DNA of 64,000 bases from an uncultured Eubacteriales bacterium (GCA_910580045.1 CAJTXF010000003.1:1-64000), one strand, 5' to 3'. Numbered from the stretch's first letter, positions 17,086-25,593 are shown. A program made the numbers and translations. The notes: a model not told the origin generated them from the letters alone.

Positions 17086-18615
17086 CTATCGAAGACTTCC
17101 CCAGAATTTTCTGTCCAGCGTTCGGAATTGGAGGGCCTCCATCAAGTGGTCAGTGGAAATAGCGTCGCAGGATTCCAGGTCGGCAATTGTTCTTGCCACC
17201 CGCAGAATACGGTCATAGCTTCGGGCGGAAAAACCAAACTGCTCAAAGGCGGTTTTCAGCATCATCTCCGCTTCCATGGTGATAGGGCAGAACTCATGGA
17301 GCTTTGCGGAAGGAATCTCGGCGTTGCAGGTCCAGCCCATACCGGCATAGCGCTCTACCTGCCGCTGTCTGGCCGCGTTGACTCGTTTCCGGATAGAGGC
17401 GGAGCTTTCCCCTTTCTTCTTTGAGGCCAGCTGGGTGACTTCAACTGGCGCTGCCTCTACATGAAGGTCCAGCCTGTCCAGCAGGGGTCCGGAGATACGG
17501 GACAGATACCGCTCCACTGCATAGGGCTGACAGGTACAGGGCCGGGTGGGATGTCCAAAGTAACCGCAGGGGCAGGGGTTCATGGCCGCGACCACCATAA
17601 ATTTGCAGGGGAAGGTGGCGTTGCCATGTACCCGGGAGATGGTCACTTTCCCATCCTCCATGGGCTGGCGCAGTGCCTCCATGGCAGGGCGGGGAAACTC
17701 CGGAAGCTCGTCCAAAAACAGAACGCCATTATGGGCAAGGGATATCTCACCTGGCCTTGGGGAGGTTCCGCCTCCAGAGAGCCCGGCAGTGGAGATTGTA
17801 TGATGGGGAGAGCGGAAGGGCCGGGAGCTGAGCAGGGAGCTGCCGGACGGCAGGTTTCCCGCCACTGAGTGAATCATAGTGACCTCCAGCGCCTCCTGAA
17901 AGGTCATATCCGGCAGGATAGAGGGCAGGCGTTTGGCCAGCATACTTTTCCCAGAGCCAGGCGGACCAATCATAATCACACTATGGCTTCCGCTGGCCGC
18001 GATTTCCAGGGCCCGCTTGGCGACTACTTGTCCCTTAACGTCAGCAAAGTCCAGCAGGGGGTCTCGCTCACCAGTCTGAAATTTGTGCTTCGCTTGAGGA
18101 ATCAGTTCTTTTCCAGTCAGATGCTCCATCAGCTGGGTCACGTTTTCCACTGGATAAACCTTCAAGCCTTTTACGGCAGCGGCCTCTGCGGCATTGCCTG
18201 CTGGTACAAACAGCCGGTGAAAACCAGCCTCTTTTGCTTTGACTGCCATAGGCAGCACGCCGCGCACAGGACGAACTGCGCCGCCCAGGGAGAGTTCTCC
18301 TAAAAAGACAGCGTCACTGGTGGGGCTGTCCAGCTGTTCAGAGGATTTCAGCAGCGAGACCAGCAGGGGAAGGTCATAGATGGGGCCTTCCTTCCGTTTG
18401 TCGGCAGGGGCCAGGTTGATGACAATGCGTTTAAGGGGAAAATCAAACCCACAGTTTTTCATGGCCGCACGCACCCGGTCACGGGATTCCTTCACAGCTG
18501 TGTCCGGCAGCCCAACCACCTCAAAACTGGGTAAACCAGAGGAGAGGTCAGTCTCCACCTCTACAGGAAAAGCGTCCATTCCATATGTGCCCATACTATA
18601 TGCTCTGGCAACCAT
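17086..18615 (-). CDS. comM: YifB/ComM family Mg chelatase-like AAA+ ATPase
   Basis: A 509-residue protein. The N-terminal Lon-protease-like domain (about 1-165) has PSFEVVGLPDTAVKESRDRV, the AAA+ core has Walker A GPPGSGKSML and Walker B LFLDELPEF, and the C-terminal chelatase-like domain is complete. ComM is a hexameric helicase that drives branch migration during natural transformation in other bacteria; the role in Clostridia is inferred. ATG at 18615 is chosen for GGGAGGTGAAACGG directly upstream; an upstream in-frame ATG at 18699 has no ribosome-binding site. Confidence 0.9.
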   Translation of the reverse strand: MVARAYSMGTYGMDAFPVEVETDLSSGLPSFEVVGLPDTAVKESRDRVRAAMKNCGFDFPLKRIVINLAPADKRKEGPIYDLPLLVSLLKSSEQLDSPTSDAVFLGELSLGGAVRPVRGVLPMAVKAKEAGFHRLFVPAGNAAEAAAVKGLKVYPVENVTQLMEHLTGKELIPQAKHKFQTGERDPLLDFADVKGQVVAKRALEIAASGSHSVIMIGPPGSGKSMLAKRLPSILPDMTFQEALEVTMIHSVAGNLPSGSSLLSSRPFRSPHHTISTAGLSGGGTSPRPGEISLAHNGVLFLDELPEFPRPAMEALRQPMEDGKVTISRVHGNATFPCKFMVVAAMNPCPCGYFGHPTRPCTCQPYAVERYLSRISGPLLDRLDLHVEAAPVEVTQLASKKKGESSASIRKRVNAARQRQVERYAGMGWTCNAEIPSAKLHEFCPITMEAEMMLKTAFEQFGFSARSYDRILRVARTIADLESCDAISTDHLMEALQFRTLDRKFWGSLR

Positions 18616-18843
18616 CCGTTTCACCTCCCAAAATACTGTGTACAATGTATCAAGCAATTTCCCACTACGAAAAGCGGATGATATGAAGTACATATACATG
18701 ATAAGCTATTTTGCTGGTTACGTCAAGGAAAAGATGATGCAAAATCTTTTGTGGTGCTTAGAGTCTGTTCGAAAACTCCGAAACACTGTCTGTTTTGGCC
18801 AGAAATGGTGCTGTTTTTCCCAAAAAGAATTTATCACGCAGCA
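18616..18843. other. Non-coding stretch between comM and the inverted-repeat element
   Basis: No convincing gene on either strand: short frames overlap and lack ribosome-binding sites. It holds the comM leader (GGGAGG) and, at 18761-18778, an 18-base near-palindrome (GAGTCTGTTCGAAAACTC) of the type found at insertion-sequence ends, without a partner nearby. Confidence 0.5.
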
Positions 18844-18950
18844 GATATAGTAAATGAGTTTGAGAATCGGTATATACCGATTCTCAAACTGGCCGCAAAG
18901 CCGCCAGTGCAAAAGAAGAGAATCTTCTTTTGCACTGCATTAACTATATC
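18844..18950 (-). repeat. MITE-like cloverleaf inverted-repeat element, long copy
   Basis: The outer arms GATATAGTAAATG (18844-18856) and GCATTAACTATATC (18937-18950) enclose a perfect 34-base palindrome (18857-18890, 17-bp arms), a small GGC/GCC hairpin and a second perfect hairpin (18906-18936, 14-bp arms, 3-base loop). The reverse complement starts TATAGTTAATGCAGTGCAAA, matching the short copy at 7053 at 18 of 20 positions. No open reading frame is needed to explain it. Confidence 0.8.
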
Positions 18951-19040
18951 ATACCATACCCGCATATTTGGGACGCAGAGGCGGCACACTATGTTTGGAA
19001 TCAAAGTCCCACACATCCATGATTCGCGCGGAAAGGAAGG

Positions 19041-19352
19041 ATGAAAGTGACACAGGAACGTGACGGCCGGATTGGAAACCTGCCGGCCAATATCAACATT
19101 ATGAATCCCGTCCCCAATAAGGACGCAAAGAGTATCACCAAGCTGGTGCGCAAAAACGGCAAAATTGCTGGCTATGAGCTTTCTGACGGCCAGGTGCTCT
19201 CAAAGCGGGAGGGAGTCGCTCTGGCGAAACAGGGCGGTATCCGGGGCGTGGCAATTGCCAGCCGAAATGGCAGCGAGTATCTGCGCTCTCTTCCAGACGG
19301 TGATGAGAGCAACAACCTGGGTGATTTGCCCAGTGCCCCGGCAGGATTCTAA
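19041..19352 (+). CDS. DUF3892 domain-containing protein
   Basis: A 103-residue protein of unknown function. The pattern ITKLVRKNGKIAGYELSDGQ, a Ser-Lys-Arg-Glu linker, GIRGVAIASRNGSEYLRSLPD and the late NNLGDLP matches small DUF3892 proteins common in Firmicutes. The ATG follows GGAAAGGAAGG. There are no membrane segments or catalytic motifs. It stands alone, with the inverted-repeat element upstream and a terminator downstream. A gene beginning 90 bases after a MITE-like element may draw its transcription from that element; no clear promoter was found. Confidence 0.75.
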   Translation: MKVTQERDGRIGNLPANINIMNPVPNKDAKSITKLVRKNGKIAGYELSDGQVLSKREGVALAKQGGIRGVAIASRNGSEYLRSLPDGDESNNLGDLPSAPAGF

Positions 19353-19374
19353 ATAAACCTTTTTCCCGGCAATC

Positions 19375-19408
19375 AGAAAAACCGGCCTGTCACAGGGCTG
19401 GTTTTTCT
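19375..19408 (+). terminator. Terminator after the DUF3892 gene
   Basis: AGAAAAACC..GCC pairs with GGC..GGTTTTTCT around TGTCACAG. The A/T-rich arms could end transcription in both directions. Confidence 0.7.
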
Positions 19409-19511
19409 GTTTTAAGACAGAGCTTCACATTATGTTTTACTTTTGTTAGGCTGTAACCACCCCAACTCAATCAGCGATATTGTAGGTAAAAGCAAAAAGG
19501 GAGGCATCAAC

Positions 19512-20167
19512 ATGGGAAACTACAGTATTGGCGTTCGGACAAAAAGATGGGGTAAGTTTTTGCTGAATTATGCGAAGGAGAGAGCCCATGGCCTGGATTT
19601 CAGTATGGTCTATGTGGGGGACATCCAGGAGAACACCGCCGAGTTCCACGGCTATAGCATGACAGACGAGGGAGATATGAAACGGATGCTCCGCGCTGTC
19701 CCAGTCCAGCCGGAGAAGTGTGCTTTTTGGAAGTGGGCTGCGGCAAGGGGATGTGCATGAAATGCGCGGCAGAGAGCGGCTATCGCCAGGTAGCGGGTCT
19801 GGACTTGGACAGTCATTTGCTGGAGATTGCCCGCAGAAATATGGCAAAGCTCTCCATTCCTGCCCAGTGCATTCAGGCCAACGCCACGGAATTTGGGCAC
19901 TACAACGACTATGATGTGTTCTATTTCTACAATCCTTTTGGGCACAGTGTGTTTGAGCAGGTCATTGAGAAGCTGAAAGAAAGTCAGGGCCAGCGAGACC
20001 GAGACATCTGGGTGGTGTATTACCATCCTGTGTTCGCCGAGCTCTTTGATTTGGCGGGATTTATTCTCTGTGATGAAGTCCATGACAGCACTCGGGATAC
20101 GACTGCCAGGTTTTATCTTTATCCCAAACAAGGCCAAATCTGCTTAAAAAACGCGAACTGCTCTTGA
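19512..20167 (+). pseudogene. Class I SAM-dependent methyltransferase, frameshifted
   Basis: Two frames together encode one methyltransferase-like protein of about 218 residues. The first runs from the ATG at 19512 (after AGGGAGG) to about 19723. The second continues from about 19724 to the stop at 20167 and carries the SAM-binding motif FLEVGCGKGMCMKCAAESG and VAGLDLD. One T missing from the run CTTTTTGG (19724-19728) joins them exactly as EKCAFLEVGCGKG. It is therefore a recent frameshift or an assembly/sequencing error in a homopolymer. The target is unknown. Confidence 0.75.
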
Positions 20168-20192
20168 CTTTTACCCACTCCTTTGATAGAAT
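20164..20192 (+). promoter_or_regulatory. Sigma-A promoter of the hydrogenase maturation operon
   Basis: TTGACT (20164-20169), 17 bases, TAGAAT (20187-20192); start expected near 20199. It overlaps the last codons of the broken methyltransferase gene. Confidence 0.8.
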
Positions 20193-20198
20193 AAATTT

Positions 20199-20319
20199 AT
20201 ATACAACGCCTGACACTAAGGGCAGCGTTACCCTTGCGGTTATCGCTGTGCCTGCGTGAAAGGTACGGCTTTGTTTTGCTTACCTTGCGCCGTGCCTAAA
20301 GGGGTACGGCGCTGTTTTT
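20199..20319 (+). ncRNA. Structured leader with attenuator, upstream of the TM1266-type gene and hydE
   Basis: The roughly 120-nt leader has a closing helix ACGC (20206-20209)/GCGT (20254-20257) and an inner helix GGCAGCG (20221-20227)/CGCTG-GCC (20244-20252). The end is a terminator (20287-20319). GGTACGGC (20262-20269) can pair with GCCGTGCC (20289-20296), which would destroy the terminator; AAGGTA/TACCTT is a further alternative helix. This is the layout of a riboswitch or protein-controlled attenuator. It was not matched to a known riboswitch class. Confidence 0.6.
20287..20319 (+). terminator. Intrinsic terminator inside the leader (attenuator)
   Basis: GCGCCGTGCC, TAAA, GGGGTACGGCGC, followed by TGTTTTTAT, 45 bases before the first start codon of the operon. 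Confidence 0.75.
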
Positions 20320-20364
20320 ATAGGCGTTTTTATGATATAAATTTGAAGAAAGGACGCAAATTCT

Positions 20365-20622
20365 ATGGAAACAAGAGTTGCGGTTATGAGCATCATTGTG
20401 GAAGAAGGCGGCTCGGTGGAGAAGCTGAACAGCCTGCTTCATGCCTATGGCGAGTTTATTATTGGCCGGATGGGCATCCCCTACCGGGCCAGGAATATCA
20501 ATATTATCAGTATCGCCATTGACGCGCCTCAGGACATTATCTCCACTCTGGCTGGGAAGGTGGGGAATCTGCCGGGAGTCAGCGTAAAGACGGCGCTTTC
20601 GGGGGTTACTGGCCATGACTGA
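20365..20622 (+). CDS. TM1266-family ACT-type putative regulator of the iron-only hydrogenase system
   Basis: An 85-residue protein with an ACT-like beta-alpha-beta-beta-alpha-beta pattern: RVAVMSIIVEEGGSVEKLN, GRMGIPYRARNINIISIAID and the final GNLPGVSVKTALS. TM1266-type proteins occur next to HydE/F/G genes and are annotated as putative regulators of the iron-only hydrogenase system; ligand and mechanism are unknown. GAAAGGAC precedes the ATG. It overlaps hydE by 8 bases (ATGACTGA). Being the first gene after the attenuator leader suggests a link to control of maturation. Confidence 0.85.
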   Translation: METRVAVMSIIVEEGGSVEKLNSLLHAYGEFIIGRMGIPYRARNINIISIAIDAPQDIISTLAGKVGNLPGVSVKTALSGVTGHD

Positions 20623-21664
20623 GCGGATACGGGAACTTATTGAAAAACTAGCTGAGGCGCATAGCCTGGCTTTATCCGAATATCAAGAGCTGGTGGAGGC
20701 CCAGTGCCCAGAGGCTGCCAACCTTTTGGCTGAGAAGGCTATAGCAGTGCGTCGGGCGATTTACGGAAACGCGGTTTATGTCCGCGGGCTGATTGAAATC
20801 AGCAATATCTGCCGGAACGACTGCCTTTACTGCGGTATCCGCCGGAGCAATGCCCACTGTGAGCGCTACCGTCTCTCGGAGGAGGAGATTCTTGCCTGCG
20901 GAGAGGAGGGCTACCGGCTGGGCTTTCGGACCTTTGTGCTGCAGGGGGGAGAGGACCCCTTCTTTACGGACCAGGTGCTTTGCCGTATTGTCACTGCGCT
21001 GAAAACCGCCCACCCAGACTGTGCAGTGACCCTCTCCATGGGGGAACGCAGCCGGGAGAGCTATCAAAAGCTGAGAGAGGCTGGGGCTGACCGCTATCTT
21101 CTCCGCCACGAGACTGCCGACCAAGAGCACTATGGCAAGCTCCACCCAGCAGAAATGCGTTTCGAGAACCGGATGCGCTGTCTCCGGGATTTGCGTGAGC
21201 TGGGCTATCAGGTGGGGTGCGGCTTTATGGTGGGGTCGCCTGGACAGACCAGCCATACGCTGGCAGAGGATTTGAAGTTTATCCAGGAGTTTAAGCCTGA
21301 CATGTGCGGGATTGGCCCCTTTGTGCCCCATAAAGATACACCCTTCCGGGAGCATTCTGCCGGGACCTTGGAGCAGACCTGCTATCTGCTCTCCATCATC
21401 CGGCTGATACACCCGCCAGTGCTGCTGCCCGCCACCACGGCTTTGGGGACCATTCACCCCGAGGGCCGGGAGTTGGGCATTTTGGCTGGGGCCAATGTGG
21501 TGATGCCTAACCTGTCACCGGTGTCCGTTCGGAAAAAATATGAGCTCTACGACAACAAGATTTGCACAGGAGAGGAATCCGCTCAGTGCAAGGACTGCCT
21601 GAGCGCCCGGGTGGCGTCTGTAGGGTATGAGATTGTGACGGATAGGGGAGATATCAAAAAGTAA
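20615..21664 (+). CDS. hydE: [FeFe] hydrogenase maturase HydE (radical SAM)
   Basis: A 349-residue radical SAM enzyme with the cluster motif Cys66-x3-Cys70-x2-Cys73 in ICRNDCLYCGIR. It takes part in assembling the diiron subcluster (dithiomethylamine bridge pathway). Other family marks are LRHETADQEHYGKLHP and MCGIGPFVPHKDTPF. Length is typical. The start overlaps the TM1266-type gene, so the two are translationally coupled. HydG and HydF are encoded further along, separated from it by unrelated genes. Confidence 0.96.
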   Translation: MTERIRELIEKLAEAHSLALSEYQELVEAQCPEAANLLAEKAIAVRRAIYGNAVYVRGLIEISNICRNDCLYCGIRRSNAHCERYRLSEEEILACGEEGYRLGFRTFVLQGGEDPFFTDQVLCRIVTALKTAHPDCAVTLSMGERSRESYQKLREAGADRYLLRHETADQEHYGKLHPAEMRFENRMRCLRDLRELGYQVGCGFMVGSPGQTSHTLAEDLKFIQEFKPDMCGIGPFVPHKDTPFREHSAGTLEQTCYLLSIIRLIHPPVLLPATTALGTIHPEGRELGILAGANVVMPNLSPVSVRKKYELYDNKICTGEESAQCKDCLSARVASVGYEIVTDRGDIKK

Positions 21665-21677
21665 GGAGCGCTTAAAT

Positions 21678-22448
21678 ATGCCAAGCCTATATGACAGAGC
21701 GGATATCTATGACCTGATTGAAAGTGAGAGCCGGTATCAGATGTTCAAAGCCCACTGGGAGAATATTCTGAACGGCCGGGATATCAAGACTTTGCTGGAC
21801 GTGAGCATCGGCTCCGGCAGCGCCACTTTGCAGCTGGCGGAGCTGGGTGTTCGGCTGTTCGGCTCTGACCTGAGTAAGGAGATGCTGGCAAACTGCCGGA
21901 AAAAGGCGGCGGCCAGAAACCTGGAGGTTGAGCTGAAATGCTGTGATTTCCGAAAGGTGGCTGAGCACTTCACCGGCCCCTTTGACTGCGTGGCCAGCAC
22001 CGGAAACTCCCTGCCCTATGTGAGCAATGAGGATGTACTGTATACTCTGGGGCAGATGGACGCGCTGGTAAAGCCCGGCGGCTATCTTTATTTTGAGATA
22101 AGAAACTGGGACCTTATATTGCAGCAAAGAGAGCGATTTTTTCCATATGCACCTTTCTTTGACGGGGATACCCGCATCAATTTGACACAGGTATGGGATT
22201 ATCATTTGGATGGTTCTATCACCTTTAACATTCTTTATGTGTTTGAAAAGGATGGAAGGTTTATGCAAAAAGAAGTGTTTGAGGAGCACTATCACCCCAT
22301 CAAGCGGGAGCTTCTGCTAATAAAGCTGCGTGAACTGGGGTACTCAAAGATTGCTGTCATGGCCTATCTATCCCAATTTGCAAATATGAAAGTGGACAAC
22401 GCTCCTTGGTATTGCGTGCTGGCAGAAAAAAGTGAGGGAAAGATATGA
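21678..22448 (+). CDS. Class I SAM-dependent methyltransferase
   Basis: A 256-residue protein with SAM-binding motif I LLDVSIGSGSATLQLAELG, the acidic loop LFGSDLSKEML and motif IV FDCVASTGNSLPYV. It resembles small-molecule or tRNA methyltransferases; no substrate can be read. AAGGAG lies 9 bases before the ATG and 13 bases separate it from hydE. Its stop overlaps the start of the next gene (ATGA). It is part of the insert between hydE and hydG and has no known role in H-cluster assembly. Confidence 0.8.
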   Translation: MPSLYDRADIYDLIESESRYQMFKAHWENILNGRDIKTLLDVSIGSGSATLQLAELGVRLFGSDLSKEMLANCRKKAAARNLEVELKCCDFRKVAEHFTGPFDCVASTGNSLPYVSNEDVLYTLGQMDALVKPGGYLYFEIRNWDLILQQRERFFPYAPFFDGDTRINLTQVWDYHLDGSITFNILYVFEKDGRFMQKEVFEEHYHPIKRELLLIKLRELGYSKIAVMAYLSQFANMKVDNAPWYCVLAEKSEGKI

Positions 22449-22984
22449 AAAGAAAAGAGCAGGCAGAGGCCATCCTGTATAACAGCGGCCTTTTAACTGA
22501 ACTGGAAAAATATGGCAGACCCCACATTATCGGCAGCTGCCGGATGGATATGATGGCCTGGAATGATATTGATATCGACATTGAAAATGACGGCATGTCG
22601 CTGGAAAAGTTGTATCAGCTGACGAGGTATGTGATTGATATCTTCCATCCCTTCTGGTACGAGGCGAAGGAGGAGGTCAACGATGAGGGGAAGACTGTAT
22701 GGTTCCAGGGATTTGAGGCAATCGTGGACGGAGAACGTTGGAACTTCGATTTGTGGTTCTTTGACCGGGAGACAATCGGCAAGGCAGAGCGCTTTTGTGA
22801 CGATATTGCTACCCGAGCCACAGCAGCCCAAAAGGAGAAAATCACCAGGTTAAAGCAAGAGCTCATTGCCCGTAATTTATACGCCTTTGACAAGTTTCAC
22901 TCTGTGGATGTGTACAGAGCGGTGTTGGAAGAAGAGATTGAGGATGTGGAGGGGTTCTTGAAAAAATATGAGCGCGGTATATAG
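22445..22984 (+). CDS. Nucleotidyltransferase-fold protein
   Basis: A 179-residue protein with a probable nucleotidyltransferase core near residues 25-45: GRPHIIGSCRMDMMAWNDID, with the pattern Gly-Ser then Asp-x-Asp, and a later strand WNFDLWFFD. Families of this shape transfer nucleotides to small molecules, RNA or proteins. The C-terminal half is helical and charged. It overlaps the methyltransferase gene by 4 bases, so the two may act together. No resistance-enzyme match is claimed. Confidence 0.6.
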   Translation: MKRKEQAEAILYNSGLLTELEKYGRPHIIGSCRMDMMAWNDIDIDIENDGMSLEKLYQLTRYVIDIFHPFWYEAKEEVNDEGKTVWFQGFEAIVDGERWNFDLWFFDRETIGKAERFCDDIATRATAAQKEKITRLKQELIARNLYAFDKFHSVDVYRAVLEEEIEDVEGFLKKYERGI

Positions 22985-23006
22985 GTGATTTGGCAAGGGA
23001 GTTAGC

Positions 23007-23501
23007 ATGCAAATTCAGATAAATCGTGAATTGAGATTGGAATCGATTACAAGGGAGAGCCTAGAAACACTGTATCCCTTATTCCGTGAGGATATCGAAG
23101 AGCTGAACCGGTGGTTTGGCTTCGATACGGATTACAGCATAGAGAATGAATACCGGTATCTTGAAGCACGGAAGCCGCCTTACGATGACGCAGTCGTGAT
23201 ATTTTATCAGGATGCACCTTGCGGGAGGTTTGGGCTGTATGATTATAATGGCAAGGAAAACTCGATTTTTATGTACTATTGGGTTTCCTCTCGTTTCCGG
23301 CAAAGAGGAATCGGGCTGGCATGTATGAAGGTAATGCTGCAATACCTGCGGGAACTGGGTATCAAAGAGGTGCTGTTTGATGTTGATGAGGAGAACAGCG
23401 TCAGTATTCGGCTGCTTCAGAAAATTCCCGAGATACGGCTGAAGTCAAAGGAAAAACGTTTGCTCTATTCTTGCCCTTTACAAGAGGGCTTCCACCGCTA
23501 A
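23007..23501 (+). CDS. GNAT-family N-acetyltransferase
   Basis: A 164-residue protein with the GNAT pattern: a central strand ending in YYWVSSRFRQRGIGLACMKVML, whose R-x-x-G-x-G-like loop (RQRGIG) would bind the acetyl-CoA pyrophosphate, and a late strand EVLFDVDEENSVSIRLLQK. The acceptor is unknown. AAGGGAG precedes the ATG. It lies 22 bases after the nucleotidyltransferase-like gene and 73 bases before hydG, and is probably cotranscribed. Confidence 0.8.
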   Translation: MQIQINRELRLESITRESLETLYPLFREDIEELNRWFGFDTDYSIENEYRYLEARKPPYDDAVVIFYQDAPCGRFGLYDYNGKENSIFMYYWVSSRFRQRGIGLACMKVMLQYLRELGIKEVLFDVDEENSVSIRLLQKIPEIRLKSKEKRLLYSCPLQEGFHR

Positions 23502-23574
23502 AAAGCTGAAATCCGGCAAAAAATAAAAATCTGAAGCAAAGAGAAATCTGCCCCAAAGAAAGGAAGTAATTACT

Positions 23575-25023
23575 ATGGCAAAGTACGACCCTAAATCCCT
23601 GCACGCGGAGGAATTCATCAATGATGAGGAAATCCTTGAGACACTGCGCTACGCAGAGGAGAACAAGCACAATGCAGAGCTTATCGATGAAATCTTGGAG
23701 AAGGCCCGGCCCCAGAAGACAGAGGCTGGCTGTGTCTGCTCCGGGCTCACTCACCGGGAGGCCTCCGTTCTGCTGGCCTGCGATTTGCCGGACAAGATTG
23801 AGAAAATGTATGAGATTGCAGAGGAGATTAAGCTGGCTTTCTACGGCAACCGTATCGTCATTTTTGCCCCCCTGTACCTCTCCAACTACTGTGTCAATGG
23901 CTGTGTCTACTGCCCTTATCACGCCATCAACAAGCATATCCCCCGGAAGAAGCTGACCCAGGAGGAGGTCAAGGCTGAGGTGGTTGCCCTGCAGGATATG
24001 GGTCACAAGCGGCTGGCCATTGAGTCTGGGGAGGACCCGGTAAACAGCCCTATTGAGTATATTCTGGACTGCATCAAGACCATCTACAGCGTGCACCACA
24101 AAAACGGCGACATCCGCCGGGTGAACGTGAACATTGCCGCCACCACGGTGGAGAACTACCGCAAGCTGAAAGAGGCGGGCATTGGCACCTATATCCTGTT
24201 CCAAGAGACCTACCATAAAAAGAGCTATGAAGAGCTGCACCCCACTGGCCCTAAGCACAACTATGACTATCACACTGAGGCCATGGACCGGGCCATGGAG
24301 GGCGGTATTGACGACGTGGGCCTGGGTGTACTGTTTGGCCTGGAACTGTATAAGTATGAGTTCGCCGGGCTTATTATGCACGCCGAGCACTTGGAGGCTG
24401 TCCACGGCGTGGGGCCCCACACCATCAGCGTGCCCCGCTTAAAGAAGGCGGACGATATTGACCCCACCCAGTTCGACAACGGCATTGATGACGAGACCTT
24501 TGCCCACATCACTGCCTGCATCCGGCTGGCCGTGCCCTATACTGGCATGATTATCTCCACCCGGGAGACAGAGGCTGTGCGCTCCAAGCTGCTGCGGCTG
24601 GGCATCTCCCAGGTCAGCGGCGGCTCCCGGACCTCTGTGGGCGGCTACACCCAGGAGGAGCGGCCCCATGATACGGAGCAGTTCGATGTTTCTGACCAGC
24701 GCACCCTGGACGAGGTGGTCCGCTGGCTGATGGAGAACGGGCATATCCCGTCCTTCTGCACCGCCTGCTACCGGGAGGGCCGTACCGGCGACCGGTTTAT
24801 GAGCTTGTGCAAAAGCGGCCAGATTCTCAATTGCTGCCATCCCAACGCCCTGATGACTCTCAGCGAGTATTTGGAGGACTACGCCAGCCCGGAGACCAAA
24901 GAGGTTGGCTATAAGATGGTAGAGGAGGAGCTGAAGCGCATTCCCAAGGACAAGGTGCGGGAGATTGCGGAGCAAAATATCAAGGACATCAAGGACTCCA
25001 ACCGCAGGGACTTCCGGTTCTGA
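23575..25023 (+). CDS. hydG: [FeFe] hydrogenase maturase HydG (radical SAM tyrosine lyase)
   Basis: A 482-residue enzyme that cleaves tyrosine to make the CO and cyanide ligands of the H-cluster. The radical SAM cluster motif is Cys106-x3-Cys110-x2-Cys113 (NYCVNGCVYCPYH). The auxiliary cluster motif Cys395-x2-Cys398-x22-Cys421 is complete, which separates it from the thiamine enzyme ThiH. AAAGAAAGGAAG lies before the ATG. It is a core member of the maturation set. Confidence 0.97.
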   Translation: MAKYDPKSLHAEEFINDEEILETLRYAEENKHNAELIDEILEKARPQKTEAGCVCSGLTHREASVLLACDLPDKIEKMYEIAEEIKLAFYGNRIVIFAPLYLSNYCVNGCVYCPYHAINKHIPRKKLTQEEVKAEVVALQDMGHKRLAIESGEDPVNSPIEYILDCIKTIYSVHHKNGDIRRVNVNIAATTVENYRKLKEAGIGTYILFQETYHKKSYEELHPTGPKHNYDYHTEAMDRAMEGGIDDVGLGVLFGLELYKYEFAGLIMHAEHLEAVHGVGPHTISVPRLKKADDIDPTQFDNGIDDETFAHITACIRLAVPYTGMIISTRETEAVRSKLLRLGISQVSGGSRTSVGGYTQEERPHDTEQFDVSDQRTLDEVVRWLMENGHIPSFCTACYREGRTGDRFMSLCKSGQILNCCHPNALMTLSEYLEDYASPETKEVGYKMVEEELKRIPKDKVREIAEQNIKDIKDSNRRDFRF

Positions 25024-25145
25024 TTCGCCCTGTTTTTCATAGGCGGCGTGTGGGTGATGATGGGAGTTGTGCTGTTCATCTACGGATTGCTTGGAATCAA
25101 ATAGAGCTGGAAATGAGAGATGGGGATGAAATGAGGGAGAAAAAT

Positions 25146-25559
25146 ATGTGGCTGCTGTTTGCTGTGCTGTCCTCCGTGTTTGCGGCGCTAACCTCTATTC
25201 TAGCGAAGGTGGGAATCGAGGGGGTAAATTCCAATCTGGCTACAGCTGTCCGCACCCTAGTGGTGGTTGTTATGGCCTGGGCAATGGTGTTTATCACTCA
25301 CACTCAGACAGGTATAACCGGGATAACGCCCAAAAGTTGGATATTTCTGATATTGTCCGGCTTGGCAACAGGCGCTTCCTGGCTGTGCTATTACAAGGCT
25401 TTGCAAATGGGCGAGGCCTCTAAGGTGGTGCCCATTGACAAGATGAGCGTAGTGATTACCCTGTTGCTGGCGTTCATTTTTCTGCACGAGAAGATTACCA
25501 TCAAATCCGCCATTGGCTGTGTGCTTATCGGCGCGGGAACTTTGCTGATGGTACTTTAA
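25146..25559 (+). CDS. EamA-family small transporter
   Basis: A 137-residue protein with about five membrane segments, the size of a single EamA/DMT repeat: WLLFAVLSSVFAALTSILAK, then TAVRTLVVVVMAWAMVFI, GLATGASWLCYYKALQMG and AIGCVLIGAGTLLMVL. Such half-size proteins are thought to work as dimers. The ATG at 25146 is preceded by AGGGAG at 6-base spacing, better than the ATG at 25131. The substrate is unknown. Confidence 0.85.
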   Translation: MWLLFAVLSSVFAALTSILAKVGIEGVNSNLATAVRTLVVVVMAWAMVFITHTQTGITGITPKSWIFLILSGLATGASWLCYYKALQMGEASKVVPIDKMSVVITLLLAFIFLHEKITIKSAIGCVLIGAGTLLMVL

Positions 25560-25593
25560 GCCTGCCCAGGCGGTAGGAAGGGGGAGTGGAATC

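Noticed and set aside
18761..18778. Insertion-sequence-end-like near-palindrome
   Set aside because: No partner repeat or transposase remnant was found nearby.
20199..20286. Assignment to a named riboswitch (SAM, TPP, cobalamin, THF, fluoride, c-di-GMP)
   Set aside because: The conserved cores I know for these classes were not found; only the attenuator layout is supported.
25024..25104. Hydrophobic read-through of 26 codons after the hydG stop
   Set aside because: HydG is complete without it and there is no start codon with a ribosome-binding site; probably chance or an old remnant.
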